This document shows positions 17,874-27,220 of a DNA stretch of 64,000 nucleotides, piece after piece. A model generated the notes under the pieces. The model had not been told where the DNA came from. It made no database searches and saw only the letters and a list, made by a program, of their open reading frames with translations. The stretch spans positions 97,339 through 161,338 of the forward strand of contig JADJHD010000012.1 of the NCBI GenBank assembly GCA_016707705.1, in the 5' to 3' direction. A program made the position numbers and the translations under genes. Source of the DNA: Bacteroidales bacterium. GTDB taxonomy: Bacteria; Bacteroidota; Bacteroidia; Bacteroidales; UBA4417. Each line of letters begins with the position of its first letter. Position 1 is the stretch's first letter.

Positions 17874-18605
17874 ATGGAGAAGGACGAAGTTATCCGTTTA
17901 ATAGATATAACCAGAACCTATAAGGTTGGAGCCGAACTTGTAAGGGCGCTCAGGTCAGTATCCCTGTCAATTTACAGAAATGAATTTGTTGCATTAATGG
18001 GCCCTTCCGGTTCAGGTAAATCAACGTTGATGAATATTCTGGGATGTCTTGATACACCCAGCAGCGGACAGTACTTCCTGAATAATCAAGATGTCAGCAA
18101 ACTGAATGACAATGAGCTGGCACATATCAGGAACAAGGAAATCGGGTTTGTTTTTCAGACCTTTAATTTGCTGCCAAGAAGCACTGCACTTGAGAATGTT
18201 ATGCTGCCTCAGATTTATGCAGGCATTGGCAAGGCACAGCGACTTGAAAGAGCCAGTGAAGTGATTGCCAATGTTGGACTGACTGACAGGGCATCTCACA
18301 AGCCAAATGAGTTATCAGGCGGACAGCGTCAGCGAGTGGCGATAGCCCGGGCATTGGTGAACAGACCTTCCATTATTCTGGCAGATGAGCCTACCGGAAA
18401 CCTCGATTCCGTTACCTCGATTGAAATTATGGGAGTACTTGAGGAGATTCATCGTCTTGGCAATACAATCATATTAGTAACCCACGAAGAAGATATTGCC
18501 CGGCATGCACATAGGATTATACGCCTGATGGATGGAAAGATCTCTGATGATTATCAGAATCCATCAATTATGACCGTTTCGAAGGTGACACCCGCAACAG
18601 TATAG
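17874..18605 (+). CDS. ABC transporter ATP-binding protein, MacB/LolD type
   Basis: 243 aa from ATG at 17874; the frame extends upstream to a TTG inside the promoter box. Walker A GPSGSGKST lies at about 43-51, Q-loop FVFQTFNLLPR, signature LSGGQRQRVAIARAL, Walker B IILADEPTGNLDS, and the H-switch VTHEEDIA. The Leu-Leu-Pro-Arg after the Q-loop and the NLDS after Walker B are typical of the LolD/MacB/FtsE-like group that drives lipoprotein release or efflux through a FtsX-fold permease. No permease gene is adjacent, so the partner must be encoded elsewhere. Followed by a clear terminator. Confidence 0.93.
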   Translation: MEKDEVIRLIDITRTYKVGAELVRALRSVSLSIYRNEFVALMGPSGSGKSTLMNILGCLDTPSSGQYFLNNQDVSKLNDNELAHIRNKEIGFVFQTFNLLPRSTALENVMLPQIYAGIGKAQRLERASEVIANVGLTDRASHKPNELSGGQRQRVAIARALVNRPSIILADEPTGNLDSVTSIEIMGVLEEIHRLGNTIILVTHEEDIARHAHRIIRLMDGKISDDYQNPSIMTVSKVTPATV

Positions 18606-18649
18606 TATCCTGGTTCAACTTTTACCTGACATTTTGTAAATTAATATAG

Positions 18650-18683
18650 TGCCCTGAGGTAATTTTATTTCAGGGCATTTTTA
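18650..18683 (+). terminator. Rho-independent terminator after the ABC ATPase gene
   Basis: TGCCCTGA (18650-18657) pairs perfectly with TCAGGGCA (18670-18677) around a 12-base loop and is followed by a T-rich tail, 44 bases after the ATPase stop. Confidence 0.8.
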
Positions 18684-18789
18684 TGTCATGTAATTAATTC
18701 GCGCCCCGAAAAACATTTCAGTATAAATTTGTTTATTATTACGAAGTAAATTGAAAGCAATTCAGGGCAGAAATCAATAAGATATACTA

Positions 18790-19353
18790 ATGTCAGCAGG
18801 ACGCAAGATATATACAAAAACAGGTGATCGGGGTGAGACGTCACTTTTGGGTGGAAGTCGTGTCCCAAAACATCATGACAGGATAGAGGCTTATGGTACC
18901 TTGGACGAGCTCAATTCGTTCATAGGATATCTGCGGGATCAGCTTGAGGATGATCATTTCAGAATAGTTCTGAAGGAGATTCAGGACCGGATCTTTACTG
19001 CAGAATCATTGCTTGCTGCTGACCCCGGACTGGAGTTGTCGAAGCAGTTGCCGCAGTTGATGGAATCAGACATACGTTATCTGGAGACAGAGATGGATTC
19101 CATGAGTGAAGGATTGCCAGAGCTCAAAAGTTTTATTTTGCCCGGAGGAGCCGGAGTGGTCTCTTTAAGTCATATATGCAGGACTGTTTGCCGCAGGGCG
19201 GAGAGGCAAGTGAACAGGCTTGCCATGGAGGAAGAAGTAGATAATCTGGTTAGGGTCTACCTGAATAGATTGTCAGACTATTTCTTCATTCTTGCCAGAA
19301 AACTAAGTTCAGATTTGGGGATAGAAGAGCCCGTCTGGAAACCAAGACTTTAA
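18790..19353 (+). CDS. pduO: Cob(I)alamin adenosyltransferase, PduO type
   Basis: 187 aa. The N-terminal KIYTKTGDRGETSLLGGSRV carries the ATP-binding TGDxGxTxL motif, followed by AYGTLDELNSFIGYL. The C-terminal half has the conserved CRRAERQVNRL and VYLNRLSDYFFILAR segments of the PduO family. It transfers adenosyl from ATP to reduced cobalamin, making coenzyme B12. Length is normal for the family. No cobalamin riboswitch is visible upstream and no B12-dependent enzyme is in the window. Confidence 0.94.
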   Translation: MSAGRKIYTKTGDRGETSLLGGSRVPKHHDRIEAYGTLDELNSFIGYLRDQLEDDHFRIVLKEIQDRIFTAESLLAADPGLELSKQLPQLMESDIRYLETEMDSMSEGLPELKSFILPGGAGVVSLSHICRTVCRRAERQVNRLAMEEEVDNLVRVYLNRLSDYFFILARKLSSDLGIEEPVWKPRL

Positions 19354-19357
19354 GGAA

Positions 19358-19512
19358 CTGTCTAAACTTTTTAGAGTGAAGTAAGAAAAGAATTCATCCG
19401 CCAGCTGGCGGACAGAATTCAGAATAGAAATAAAGAAACCGTTAGTTGGAGAATTATTCTGTCCGCCGGTCGGCGGATGGATTCTTTGGGGAATAGAATC
19501 TTTAGACAATCT
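19358..19512. repeat. MITE-like element: two inverted palindromic units inside outer inverted repeats
   Basis: Outer arms ACTGTCTAAA (19357-19366) and TTTAGACAAT (19501-19510) are complementary except for one position. Inside are two GC-rich palindromes, TCCGCCAGCTGGCGGA (near 19396-19411) and TCCGCCGGTCGGCGGA (19462-19477). With their flanks, the two units are inverted copies of each other: AATTCA and ACAGAATTC on one side, ATTCTGT and TGGATTC on the other. The layout resembles a small non-autonomous mobile element or a paired REP-like unit. It begins 5 bases after the adenosyltransferase stop codon, so it could also act as its terminator. Confidence 0.6.
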
Positions 19513-19693
19513 TTGAACAAATTCGTCAAATATTCAATAGGCTGGAAGGAAAAGTGATCTGATTGATGCTTATACATGGATTTAGAATTGATATGTTGGC
19601 ATATTTCTTTGACACAAAACAGGTTAAATACATAAATTTTTATCATTTTTTCCACAAAATGAAGTTGTCTATTGATTTTGATATATAATACTT

Positions 19694-19701
19694 TACTTTT
19701 G
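19694..19701 (+). promoter_or_regulatory. Putative -7 element of the DUF2795 gene
   Basis: TACTTTTG fits TAnnTTTG, with a TTG at 19672-19674 about 19 bases upstream; the ATG follows at 19732. Confidence 0.5.
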
Positions 19702-19731
19702 CAAAAAATTTAACCCCTAATTTCCCGCACA

Positions 19732-19953
19732 ATGTACTGGACATTAGAATTGGCTTCACGACTTGAGGATGCCCCATGGCCTGCGACTAAAGAAGAGTTG
19801 CTGGACTTTTGTGTGCGTTCAGGAGCGCCGATGGAAGTTATTGAGAACCTCCAGGAATTGGAAGATGAAGGAGAAATCTACGAGAGTATCGAAGATTTAT
19901 GGCCTGATTATCCTTCGAAAGAGGATTTCTTCTTCCATGAAGATGAATATTAA
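19732..19953 (+). CDS. DUF2795 small acidic protein
   Basis: 73 aa. It contains the DUF2795-type segment WPATKEELLDFCVRSGAP followed by VIENLQELEDEGEIYESIEDLWPDYP. The C-terminal end is strongly acidic (KEDFFFHEDEY). Proteins of this kind are short, conserved in Bacteroidota and of unknown function; the DUF2795 core is a small helical domain. It has its own promoter and terminator, so it is a single-gene unit next to secA. Confidence 0.85.
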   Translation: MYWTLELASRLEDAPWPATKEELLDFCVRSGAPMEVIENLQELEDEGEIYESIEDLWPDYPSKEDFFFHEDEY

Positions 19954-20257
19954 AAGATACTGCGGGGTGCCATGAGCACCCCGCTTTATTTTCCCACTTT
20001 CCTTCCCTTATTGAATAGCACTTTTGTCGATGCCTGAAGAAGACCTTTTGCGGTCAATTTGGCGTTTGACCATGAATTTGCTGCCAAATTGTCTATTGAT
20101 TTTAATGAATACGCTAAAGAATCTAAACTTCTATTTTATCATAGAACCTTAGTGGGATGCGATATTTGAGGAATTGGGCCCCCGATAATTGAAGAATTAG
20201 GTTACCTTTGTCTGACTAAAGCATGATAATTGTATTTATCGGCCAAAAATTACCAAT
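19954..20257. other. Terminator and secA upstream region
   Basis: 304 bases holding the terminator of the DUF2795 gene, an AT-rich stretch, and a TACCTTTG box at 20203-20210 that is a likely -7 element for secA (ATG at 20258). No TTG element lies at a standard distance from it. No further gene seen. Confidence 0.5.
19967..19992 (+). terminator. Rho-independent terminator after the DUF2795 gene
   Basis: GCGGGGTGC pairs with the downstream GCACCCCGC around a 5-base loop (CATGA), followed by TTTATTTT. It begins about 15 bases after the stop codon. Confidence 0.85.
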
Positions 20258-23200
20258 ATGCTGAACCTTTTTCTGAAAAAATTTGCCGGAGGGACTAAAT
20301 CCGACCGAGATATAAAGGCAATAATGCCTGTGATTGAGAAAACCAAGAAGGAATACGAACGTATATCACGACTTGATAATGATGGCTTAAGGCAAATGAC
20401 GCAGGATTTCCGGCGCCGGATTGCTGAGAGCGTGCGAGATGAAGAAGCCCAGATTGAAGCCATTCGTCAGCGAATAGATGCTGAATATGAGATGGACATT
20501 GATGAGAAGGAGAATCTTTACAAGCAGCTGGACTCCCTAGAAAAGCAAGCTTATGATAAAACCCAGGAGGTCCTGAATGCAATTATTCCGGAAGCCTTCT
20601 CGGTAATTAAGGAAACAGGTAAGCGTTTTAAGGAAAATGAAACTGTTGCTGTTACTGCAACTGACTTCGACCGAGACCTTGCAGCCAGGAAAGGCAATGT
20701 AAATATTGTTGATGGTAAAGCCTACTGGGATAACCGTTGGATGGCAGGTGGAAACATGATCACCTGGGACATGGTGCATTATGATGTGCAGTTGATTGGG
20801 GGTATGGTTCTTCATCAGGGTAAAATTGCCGAGATGGCCACCGGTGAAGGAAAAACGCTGGTTGCGACATTGTCAGTCTATTTGAATGCGCTTCCAGGAA
20901 AGGGCGTTCACATTGTTACGGTCAACGACTACCTTGCTAAACGTGACTCTGAATGGATGGGCGTATTATTTGAATTCCATGGTTTATCGGTTGATTGCAT
21001 CGACAGGCATGAGCCAAATTCAGAAGAGAGAAGGAGAGCCTATCTGGCAGATATTACTTACGGTACCAACAACGAATTCGGTTTTGATTACCTGCGCGAC
21101 AATATGGCCAGGTCGCCGGAGGAGTTGGTACAGCGCACGCATAATTATGCAATTGTAGATGAGGTTGACTCAGTTCTCATTGATGATGCCCGTACACCAC
21201 TTATTATATCCGGGCCGACACCCAGGGGTGACAATCAGGAATTTGAGCAGTTGAAGCCAGAGATTTCAAAACTTTACAATGAGCAGAGGAATCTGGTAAC
21301 CAAGCTCCTTGCTGATGCAAAAGGGATTTTAGGTTCAGGACAGGAAACACCGCCTACATCAGAGCAGGAGAAGAAAGGTGGGGAGTTGCTTTTAAGGGCA
21401 CACAGGGGATTACCCAAACATAAGCCCACAATTAAATTTTTAAGTGAGCCGGGAATCAAAAGCCTGCTTCTCAAGACTGAGAACTTTTATATGCAGGAAC
21501 AGTCCAAGCATATGCATCTCATTGATGATGAGCTCTTTTTTGTTATTGATGAGAAGAATAATTCCATTGAGCTTACAGAGAAGGGGATTGACCTTATCAC
21601 CAAATCATATCAGGATGCTAAATTCTACATCCTTCCGGATGTGGGTGCAGAAATAGCAGAACTTGAGCGCAAGGTGCTTCCTGAGAATGAGAAACTTGAG
21701 GCTAAAGCTGAATTGCTCCGTGACTATTCAGTAAAATCAGAACGCATCCACACGGTAAACCAGTTGCTGAGAGCATATGCACTCTTCGAAAAGGATGTTG
21801 AATACGTTCTTATTGAGAATAAGGTAAAGATTGTTGATGAGCAGACAGGCCGTATTATGGAAGGCCGTCGGTACAGTGATGGCTTGCATCAGGCTATTGA
21901 AGCTAAGGAAAATGTGAAGGTTGAAGCTGCTACCCAGACCTATGCAACTATCACCCTGCAGAATTATTTCAGGATGTATAAGAAGCTGGCCGGTATGACC
22001 GGTACTGCTGAAACGGAAGCCGGTGAATTCTGGGATATCTATAAACTGGACGTGGTTGTTATTCCAACCAACAGGCCTGTTGTGAGGAAAGATAAGGATG
22101 ACCTGGTTTATAAGACCAAGAGGGAAAAGTTCAATGCTGTTATTGTAGAAATCAAGGATCTTGTTAGTAAGGGACGGCCTGTATTGGTCGGTACCACTTC
22201 GGTTGAAACATCCGAGCTGTTAAGCAGAATGTTAACCAGGGATCGCATCGCACATAACGTACTGAATGCAAAACTTCATCAGAAGGAAGCGCAGATCGTA
22301 GCAGAAGCCGGTTTGCCAGGAACGGTCACCATTGCTACCAATATGGCGGGTCGTGGTACAGACATCAAGCTGGGGCCCGGTGTTAAGGAAGCAGGAGGTT
22401 TGGCTATCCTTGGTACAGAGAGACATGACTCCAGGCGTGTAGACAGGCAGTTGAGAGGTCGTGCAGGACGTCAGGGAGATCCCGGATCCTCACAGTTTTT
22501 CGTATCACTTGAAGACGACCTGATGCGTATGTTCGGTTCCGAGCGAATTGCTGGAATTATGGACAGGTTAGGACTGAAGGAAGGTGAAGTGATTCAGCAC
22601 AGCATGATTACCAAGAGCATTGAAAGAGCTCAGAAGAAAGTGGAGGAGAATAACTTTGGCATTCGTAAGAGGCTGCTGGAGTATGACGATGTAATGAATT
22701 CTCAGAGAGAGGTAATCTATGGCAAGCGCAGGCATGCATTATATGGTGAGCGCCTTGCAGTAGATATTTCGAATATGATATACGACATGGGTGAGAACCT
22801 GCTGTCGGATGGCCTGGAGCAGAATGACTATGAAAGTTTCAAGCTGGATCTGCTCACAAATATGTCAGCTGATTGTCCGTTCACCATTAAGGAGTTCGGC
22901 AGTGGTAAAAAGGAAGCACTCACAGATGCATTGTTTGATTCCGTTTACAAGGCCTATCGCGATAAATCAACCAGGATTTCAGAGCATACCTATCCAATTA
23001 TCAAGGAAATCTACGAGAGCAATCCTCGGTATCAGTATATAGCCATTCCTATCACTGATGGCATCAAGACCATGCAGGTTACTCCAAGCCTCAAGAAGGC
23101 CTATGATGACCGCGGCAAGGAAGTGTTGCTTGCCATTGAGAAGGGAATTACACTTGCGGTTATTGATGATGCCTGGAAGGAACATTTACGTGAAATGGAT

Positions 23201-23560
23201 GACCTGCGCCAGAGTGTGCAGTCGGCGACCTATGAGCAGAAAGATCCGCTGCTGATTTATAAGTTCGAATCCTTCTCATTGTTCAAGACCCTTGTACAGC
23301 GAATCAACAAGGAGATTGTATCCTTCCTGATGCGCGCCAATATACCTATTCAGGAGCCTCAGCAAGTTCATGAAGCTCATAAGCCACAACGCAGTGAGAG
23401 CAGACTAAAGGAAGAAAGGACGGATATTCTCAGCCAGCGCACAAGTGAGCAGTCAGTAACCGCACCGGTAAGAGTTGAAAAGAGAGTAGGCAGAAATGAT
23501 CCTTGTCCTTGCGGAAGTGGTAAAAAATATAAGTCCTGTCACGGAACAGAAGATTTATAG
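20258..23560 (+). CDS. secA: Preprotein translocase ATPase SecA
   Basis: 1100 aa. Walker A lies in MATGEGKTLVATL and the DEAD-like box is VDEVDSVLIDDARTPLIISG. The preprotein cross-linking region, helical wing and scaffold follow, with MTGTAETEA, TNMAGRGTDIKLG, and RQLRGRAGRQGDPG from the second motor domain. The C-terminal zinc motif is CPCGSGKKYKSCHG (C-x-C-x8-C-H type). It pushes unfolded preproteins through SecYEG. It is longer than the E. coli protein (901 aa) because of an insertion in the motor region around residues 340-420 and a long N-terminal region, both usual in Bacteroidota. Confidence 0.98.
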   Translation: MLNLFLKKFAGGTKSDRDIKAIMPVIEKTKKEYERISRLDNDGLRQMTQDFRRRIAESVRDEEAQIEAIRQRIDAEYEMDIDEKENLYKQLDSLEKQAYDKTQEVLNAIIPEAFSVIKETGKRFKENETVAVTATDFDRDLAARKGNVNIVDGKAYWDNRWMAGGNMITWDMVHYDVQLIGGMVLHQGKIAEMATGEGKTLVATLSVYLNALPGKGVHIVTVNDYLAKRDSEWMGVLFEFHGLSVDCIDRHEPNSEERRRAYLADITYGTNNEFGFDYLRDNMARSPEELVQRTHNYAIVDEVDSVLIDDARTPLIISGPTPRGDNQEFEQLKPEISKLYNEQRNLVTKLLADAKGILGSGQETPPTSEQEKKGGELLLRAHRGLPKHKPTIKFLSEPGIKSLLLKTENFYMQEQSKHMHLIDDELFFVIDEKNNSIELTEKGIDLITKSYQDAKFYILPDVGAEIAELERKVLPENEKLEAKAELLRDYSVKSERIHTVNQLLRAYALFEKDVEYVLIENKVKIVDEQTGRIMEGRRYSDGLHQAIEAKENVKVEAATQTYATITLQNYFRMYKKLAGMTGTAETEAGEFWDIYKLDVVVIPTNRPVVRKDKDDLVYKTKREKFNAVIVEIKDLVSKGRPVLVGTTSVETSELLSRMLTRDRIAHNVLNAKLHQKEAQIVAEAGLPGTVTIATNMAGRGTDIKLGPGVKEAGGLAILGTERHDSRRVDRQLRGRAGRQGDPGSSQFFVSLEDDLMRMFGSERIAGIMDRLGLKEGEVIQHSMITKSIERAQKKVEENNFGIRKRLLEYDDVMNSQREVIYGKRRHALYGERLAVDISNMIYDMGENLLSDGLEQNDYESFKLDLLTNMSADCPFTIKEFGSGKKEALTDALFDSVYKAYRDKSTRISEHTYPIIKEIYESNPRYQYIAIPITDGIKTMQVTPSLKKAYDDRGKEVLLAIEKGITLAVIDDAWKEHLREMDDLRQSVQSATYEQKDPLLIYKFESFSLFKTLVQRINKEIVSFLMRANIPIQEPQQVHEAHKPQRSESRLKEERTDILSQRTSEQSVTAPVRVEKRVGRNDPCPCGSGKKYKSCHGTEDL

Positions 23561-23609
23561 GTATATTTAGGGGTGGAATCCCAATACTTAACAGAATATC
23601 AGAACAGGT

Positions 23610-24317
23610 ATGAAATATAAAAGAATTCTACTGAAATTGAGTGGAGAGTCGCTTGCAGGACCATCGGGTTCAGGTTTTGACACAGGCATGCTTGCTTTGT
23701 ATGCCAAAGAAATCAAGTCAGCGATTGACAAGGGAGCCCAGGTTGCTGTTGTTTTAGGCGGTGGGAATATTTTCAGGGGTTTAAAAGGCAATAATGTTGG
23801 TATTGACAGAGTGCAGGGTGATTATATGGGAATGCTGGCAACAGTAATTAACAGCATTGCCATTCAGTCGGCACTGAAGTCAGTAGGCATCGAATCAACG
23901 GTCCTTTCGGGACTAGCAGTTGACCCGGTTGCTGAGAAGGTAAGTGGTCCAAAGGCCGTCAAGTTGCTGGAGAAGGGAGAAGTTGTGATTATTGCCGGAG
24001 GGACCGGGAATCCATTCTTTACTACCGATACTGCTGCAGCTTTAAGGGCTGTTGAGATACATGCCGACCTGCTGCTCAAGGGTACGAGGGTGGATGGTAT
24101 TTACACTGCAGATCCTGAAAAAGACAAAACTGCGGTGAAATACGATCATCTTACTTTTGATGAAGCATATTCGAAAGGGTTGAACATCATGGATCTAACT
24201 GCATTTACCCTATGTATGGAGAATAAACTTCCGGTTATAGTGTTTGATGTGCATCATGAAGGGAATCTCTCCAGGATTATTGAAGGTGAAAAGGTAGGCA
24301 CTCTTGTTACGGTTTAG
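23610..24317 (+). CDS. pyrH: Uridylate kinase PyrH
   Basis: 235 aa. The amino-acid-kinase fold motifs are present: RILLKLSGESLAG at the N-terminus, VVLGGGNIFRG, DYMGMLATVINSIA, IIAGGTGNPFFTTDTAA, and KGTRVDGIYTADPEKD. It phosphorylates UMP to UDP with ATP and is the bacterial UMP-specific type. It starts 49 bases after secA and precedes frr, the very common pyrH-frr neighbour pair. Confidence 0.97.
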   Translation: MKYKRILLKLSGESLAGPSGSGFDTGMLALYAKEIKSAIDKGAQVAVVLGGGNIFRGLKGNNVGIDRVQGDYMGMLATVINSIAIQSALKSVGIESTVLSGLAVDPVAEKVSGPKAVKLLEKGEVVIIAGGTGNPFFTTDTAAALRAVEIHADLLLKGTRVDGIYTADPEKDKTAVKYDHLTFDEAYSKGLNIMDLTAFTLCMENKLPVIVFDVHHEGNLSRIIEGEKVGTLVTV

Positions 24318-24355
24318 AACCTTGATTTCTGCTTCAAAAATGATAAGAAGTAAAG

Positions 24356-24387
24356 TTTGTGCATTTTGATTAAGACTTTTAAATTTG
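24356..24387 (+). promoter_or_regulatory. Promoter of frr
   Basis: TTTG at 24356-24359 and TAAATTTG at 24380-24387 are separated by 20 bases, a very good match to the Bacteroidota -33/-7 pattern. The ATG is at 24409, so the leader would be short. Confidence 0.65.
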
Positions 24388-24408
24388 CATTGCTAAACAT
24401 TCAATACT

Positions 24409-24972
24409 ATGACAGAAGAAGCTTTGTTTATTCTCGAAGAAATGAAGGAAAGCATGCAGCATGCTGTTACCCATCTTGAGAAGGAATTCCATAAGTTTCG
24501 TACAGGTAAGGCCAGTCCTCAGATGCTTGAAGGCGTAAAAGTGGACTATTACGGTACGATGACGGCATTGGACAAGGTTGCCAACATTAACACACCTGAT
24601 CCTCGTCAGATTGTAGTTCAGCCTTGGGAGAAGAGCATGCTTGCTCCTCTTGCAAAAGCTATTCTGGATGCGAATCTGGGATTCAATCCGCAGAATAATG
24701 GTGAGATCCTCAGGATAGTGGTTCCGCCGCTTACAGAGGAGCGCAGAAAGGATATGGTAAAGAAAGCCAGGACAGAGGCTGAGAATGCCAAGGTATCAAT
24801 CCGCAATGTCAGGAGGAATGCTGTGGATGAAGCCAAGAAGCTTGAAAAGGATGGCCTTCCGGAGGATGAGGTTAAAGTTCTTGAAAAGGATATACAGCAT
24901 CTGACAGACCAGTTTATCGTTCAGGTAGACAAGGTTCTGGAGGTGAAGGAAAAAGATATAATGACTGTATAA
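24409..24972 (+). CDS. frr: Ribosome recycling factor
   Basis: 187 aa. Family signatures: HLEKEFHKFRTGKASPQML near the N-terminus, IVVQPWEKSMLAPLAKAI, NNGEILRIVVPPLTEERRKDMVKKA and ISIRNVRR-like VSIRNVRRNA. Together with EF-G it splits the post-termination ribosome. It follows pyrH but has its own promoter and a strong terminator. Confidence 0.98.
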   Translation: MTEEALFILEEMKESMQHAVTHLEKEFHKFRTGKASPQMLEGVKVDYYGTMTALDKVANINTPDPRQIVVQPWEKSMLAPLAKAILDANLGFNPQNNGEILRIVVPPLTEERRKDMVKKARTEAENAKVSIRNVRRNAVDEAKKLEKDGLPEDEVKVLEKDIQHLTDQFIVQVDKVLEVKEKDIMTV

Positions 24973-24992
24973 TTTTACTGTTAGGAATTCGA

Positions 24993-25018
24993 AAGGCAGC
25001 TATGAGCTGCCTTTTTTT
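24993..25018 (+). terminator. Rho-independent terminator after frr
   Basis: AAGGCAGC (24993-25000) pairs perfectly with GCTGCCTT (25006-25013) around a 5-base loop and runs into a long T tract, 21 bases after the frr stop. Confidence 0.9.
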
Positions 25019-25054
25019 ATGTTCCGGAATAAGATTGCGATGTCTGAAAAGAAC

Positions 25055-27220
25055 TTAATCTGCGGCAAGCATTTGTGCTTTTGGAATGGAGAGTGTGAAT
25101 GTGCTGCCTTCTCCGGGTTTACTTTCAACGATAACCTCTCCGTTATTCTTCTCAATAAATTCCTTAACCAATAGCAATCCAAGTCCTGTTCCTTTTTCAT
25201 TGGCTGTTCCAAGAGTCCCTGACTTAACATCGAGCCTGAAGAGATTGCCGAGATTATCAGGGCTGATACCGACACCAGAGTCCTTGACCTTGATTTTTAT
25301 TATGCTTGCATTGATCTCAGGACTGACCATGATAGTGCCATTATTCGGGGTGAATTTAACAGCATTTGATACTAGGTTAATGATGCAAGTATTGAGCATT
25401 TCATGGTCAGCCATTACCATAGTGCCCGGTTGAATATGGTTGGAGATGCTGATATCCTTCCGGATTGCTGCATTCTTAACCAGTTTGATGGCTTCGTTGA
25501 CTGATTCGGAGATGTCAAATGCAATAGGTTTCAGCTCCATTTTTCCTGTTTGGGTTCTCACCCATTTCATCAGGTTTTCGAGAAGTTGGTCTGCACTCTG
25601 GCAACCATCGTTGATATACTTGAGGTATTTGTATTTTTCTTCTTCCTGCAGATCATCATATCCATCAAGAATCAGCTCGGACAGGCCTGTTACGGCGCTA
25701 ATTGGATTCTTAAGGTCGTGACTGATGATGGATAGGAATTTGTCCTTCGAATCATTTGCAAGTTGCAGTTCCTGTGCTTTTTCACGGATTTCGTGAGTGA
25801 TTTCATTTAATGCCCGATTGGCTTTCTTTATTCTGCTTCTTGATTTAAACACAAGAAAGATGATAAATACCAGTAATAAAGAAATAATTACGATTGCAAG
25901 CATTGCAATTTTTTGTTTCCGGATGGTTTCAAGTCCGAGATTGGCTGTGATTTTGAGATTTTCATTTTCCTGTTCTTCACGTTCAAGATCGTATTTAGCC
26001 TGAAGTTCGTAAGAAAGCAGTTCCTTTTGCTTAGCCCTGATTGAATCATCCAAAGCAGCAACCAATTCAAGGTTTTTGAGAGCCAGGGATGTTTGGCCTG
26101 TAGATTTGTAATAATTGTATTTTATCAGGGAATAATCTCTCAAGATATTACTTGAGCCAAGCCTATCACTGTAATTGTCCGCTGTTTGAATCAGGGATGC
26201 TACTTTTTTATAGTTCCGGGTCCTCATGTTTTGCTCGCAGAGTACATTGAGGGCGATTATATAATTATTCCAATCGTCAATCGAGAGGTAAATTTTGCAG
26301 GCTTCTGAGAGATACTGCTCCCCTTCATTAATACTATGTTGATCGAAAAGCTTGATATTACCCAGGTTCAGATAATTATTACCAAGCCATTGCAAGTAGT
26401 TGTTTCTTTTATTGATTTCTACTGCCTTATTCAGGTAGTATATGGCTGAATCAGTCTGTTGCAGATCCCGTTGTATGAGGCCCAGTCCGTTCAATGCTGC
26501 TGATTCGTACCTGTCAGAAGATGTTTCCCTGCTGAAAACCAAGCTTTTGATGTAGAATTTATGAGCGGTTTTTATGTCACCCAATGAATTGTACAATCCG
26601 GCTATGTTGTTGTAGGTTCGCGCCAATCCTAGCTTATTGCCGGTTTGTTCTTCAATCTTGATTACTCGTATATAAGTTTCGAGTTCAAGTTTTTTCTCAT
26701 TGATTTGTCCATAGAGCAGGGCAAGGTTATTTAAAATTCCTGTGGCTTCGGTTTTATCACCAATTTTTTCGAATAGCTGAAATGATTTGGTGAAATACCA
26801 TATTGCCTTGGAGTAGGAATATTTGTCCTCCAGGACCAAAGCCTTGATGTTATATAATTTCGCCAGTGTAAATGTGTCGCGAAGTGCCGTAGCATAGAGG
26901 ATCCCTTCGTCTGCATATTTTTCAGCCTCCTTTCCTTTATTTGTTAAGGTAGATAGTGCAGCCAGATTTTTATCGGCAACAGCTATTCCTTTTGAATATT
27001 TTAGAGATAGTGCGAGCTTATGAGCTTCCATTGAGAATTTGAGAGCATCATCCGTGTTTTCGTATTTTAATTCCCATCCCAGGTTATTGAGAATATCCAC
27101 TTTTTGCTGCTGATTTGCCTTTGGAAGGAGCGACTTCAGGCTATCAACCGTAGTTGCTCCAAGTTCAGAGAATGAGCTCAAAATGAAAAGACTTCCTATA
27201 AGGATGAGATACTTGTTCAT
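25055..27220 (-). CDS. TPR-containing sensor histidine kinase
   Basis: 721 aa from ATG at 27220 (MNKYLILIG...); an upstream frame extension to 27247 is not needed. A signal peptide (about 1-22) is followed by tetratricopeptide repeats over about residues 30-360 (typical TPR pattern in AALNGLGLIQRDL, YYLNKAVEINKR). One membrane segment lies near 415-440, followed by a short coiled coil. The HisKA H box is SIISHDLKNPISAV with His501, and HATPase motifs are NLVSNAVKFT, DSGVGIS and GTGLGLLLVKEFI. No receiver domain is present. The TPRs would be periplasmic and the kinase cytoplasmic. The partner regulator is not next to it. Its stop faces frr across the frr terminator. Confidence 0.92.
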   Translation of the reverse strand: MNKYLILIGSLFILSSFSELGATTVDSLKSLLPKANQQQKVDILNNLGWELKYENTDDALKFSMEAHKLALSLKYSKGIAVADKNLAALSTLTNKGKEAEKYADEGILYATALRDTFTLAKLYNIKALVLEDKYSYSKAIWYFTKSFQLFEKIGDKTEATGILNNLALLYGQINEKKLELETYIRVIKIEEQTGNKLGLARTYNNIAGLYNSLGDIKTAHKFYIKSLVFSRETSSDRYESAALNGLGLIQRDLQQTDSAIYYLNKAVEINKRNNYLQWLGNNYLNLGNIKLFDQHSINEGEQYLSEACKIYLSIDDWNNYIIALNVLCEQNMRTRNYKKVASLIQTADNYSDRLGSSNILRDYSLIKYNYYKSTGQTSLALKNLELVAALDDSIRAKQKELLSYELQAKYDLEREEQENENLKITANLGLETIRKQKIAMLAIVIISLLLVFIIFLVFKSRSRIKKANRALNEITHEIREKAQELQLANDSKDKFLSIISHDLKNPISAVTGLSELILDGYDDLQEEEKYKYLKYINDGCQSADQLLENLMKWVRTQTGKMELKPIAFDISESVNEAIKLVKNAAIRKDISISNHIQPGTMVMADHEMLNTCIINLVSNAVKFTPNNGTIMVSPEINASIIKIKVKDSGVGISPDNLGNLFRLDVKSGTLGTANEKGTGLGLLLVKEFIEKNNGEVIVESKPGEGSTFTLSIPKAQMLAAD

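Larger units (their letters stand above)
19354..19731. other. Non-coding region with MITE-like inverted repeat and DUF2795-gene promoter
   Basis: 378 bases. The left half holds a nested inverted-repeat structure (19358-19512, listed separately). The right half is AT-rich and contains a TACTTTTG box at 19694-19701 with a TTG about 19 bases upstream, a reasonable promoter for the gene starting at 19732. A 78-codon minus-strand frame (19419-19655) lacks coding character. Confidence 0.6.

Noticed and set aside
18606..18789. Possible cobalamin riboswitch upstream of the adenosyltransferase gene
   Set aside because: The spacing is short and contains only the ATPase terminator; no B12-box-like sequence is visible.
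19419..19655. 78-codon minus-strand frame across the MITE-like repeat
   Set aside because: Its sequence is composed of the palindromes and AT-rich flanks, has no recognisable domain, and carries no usable start context.
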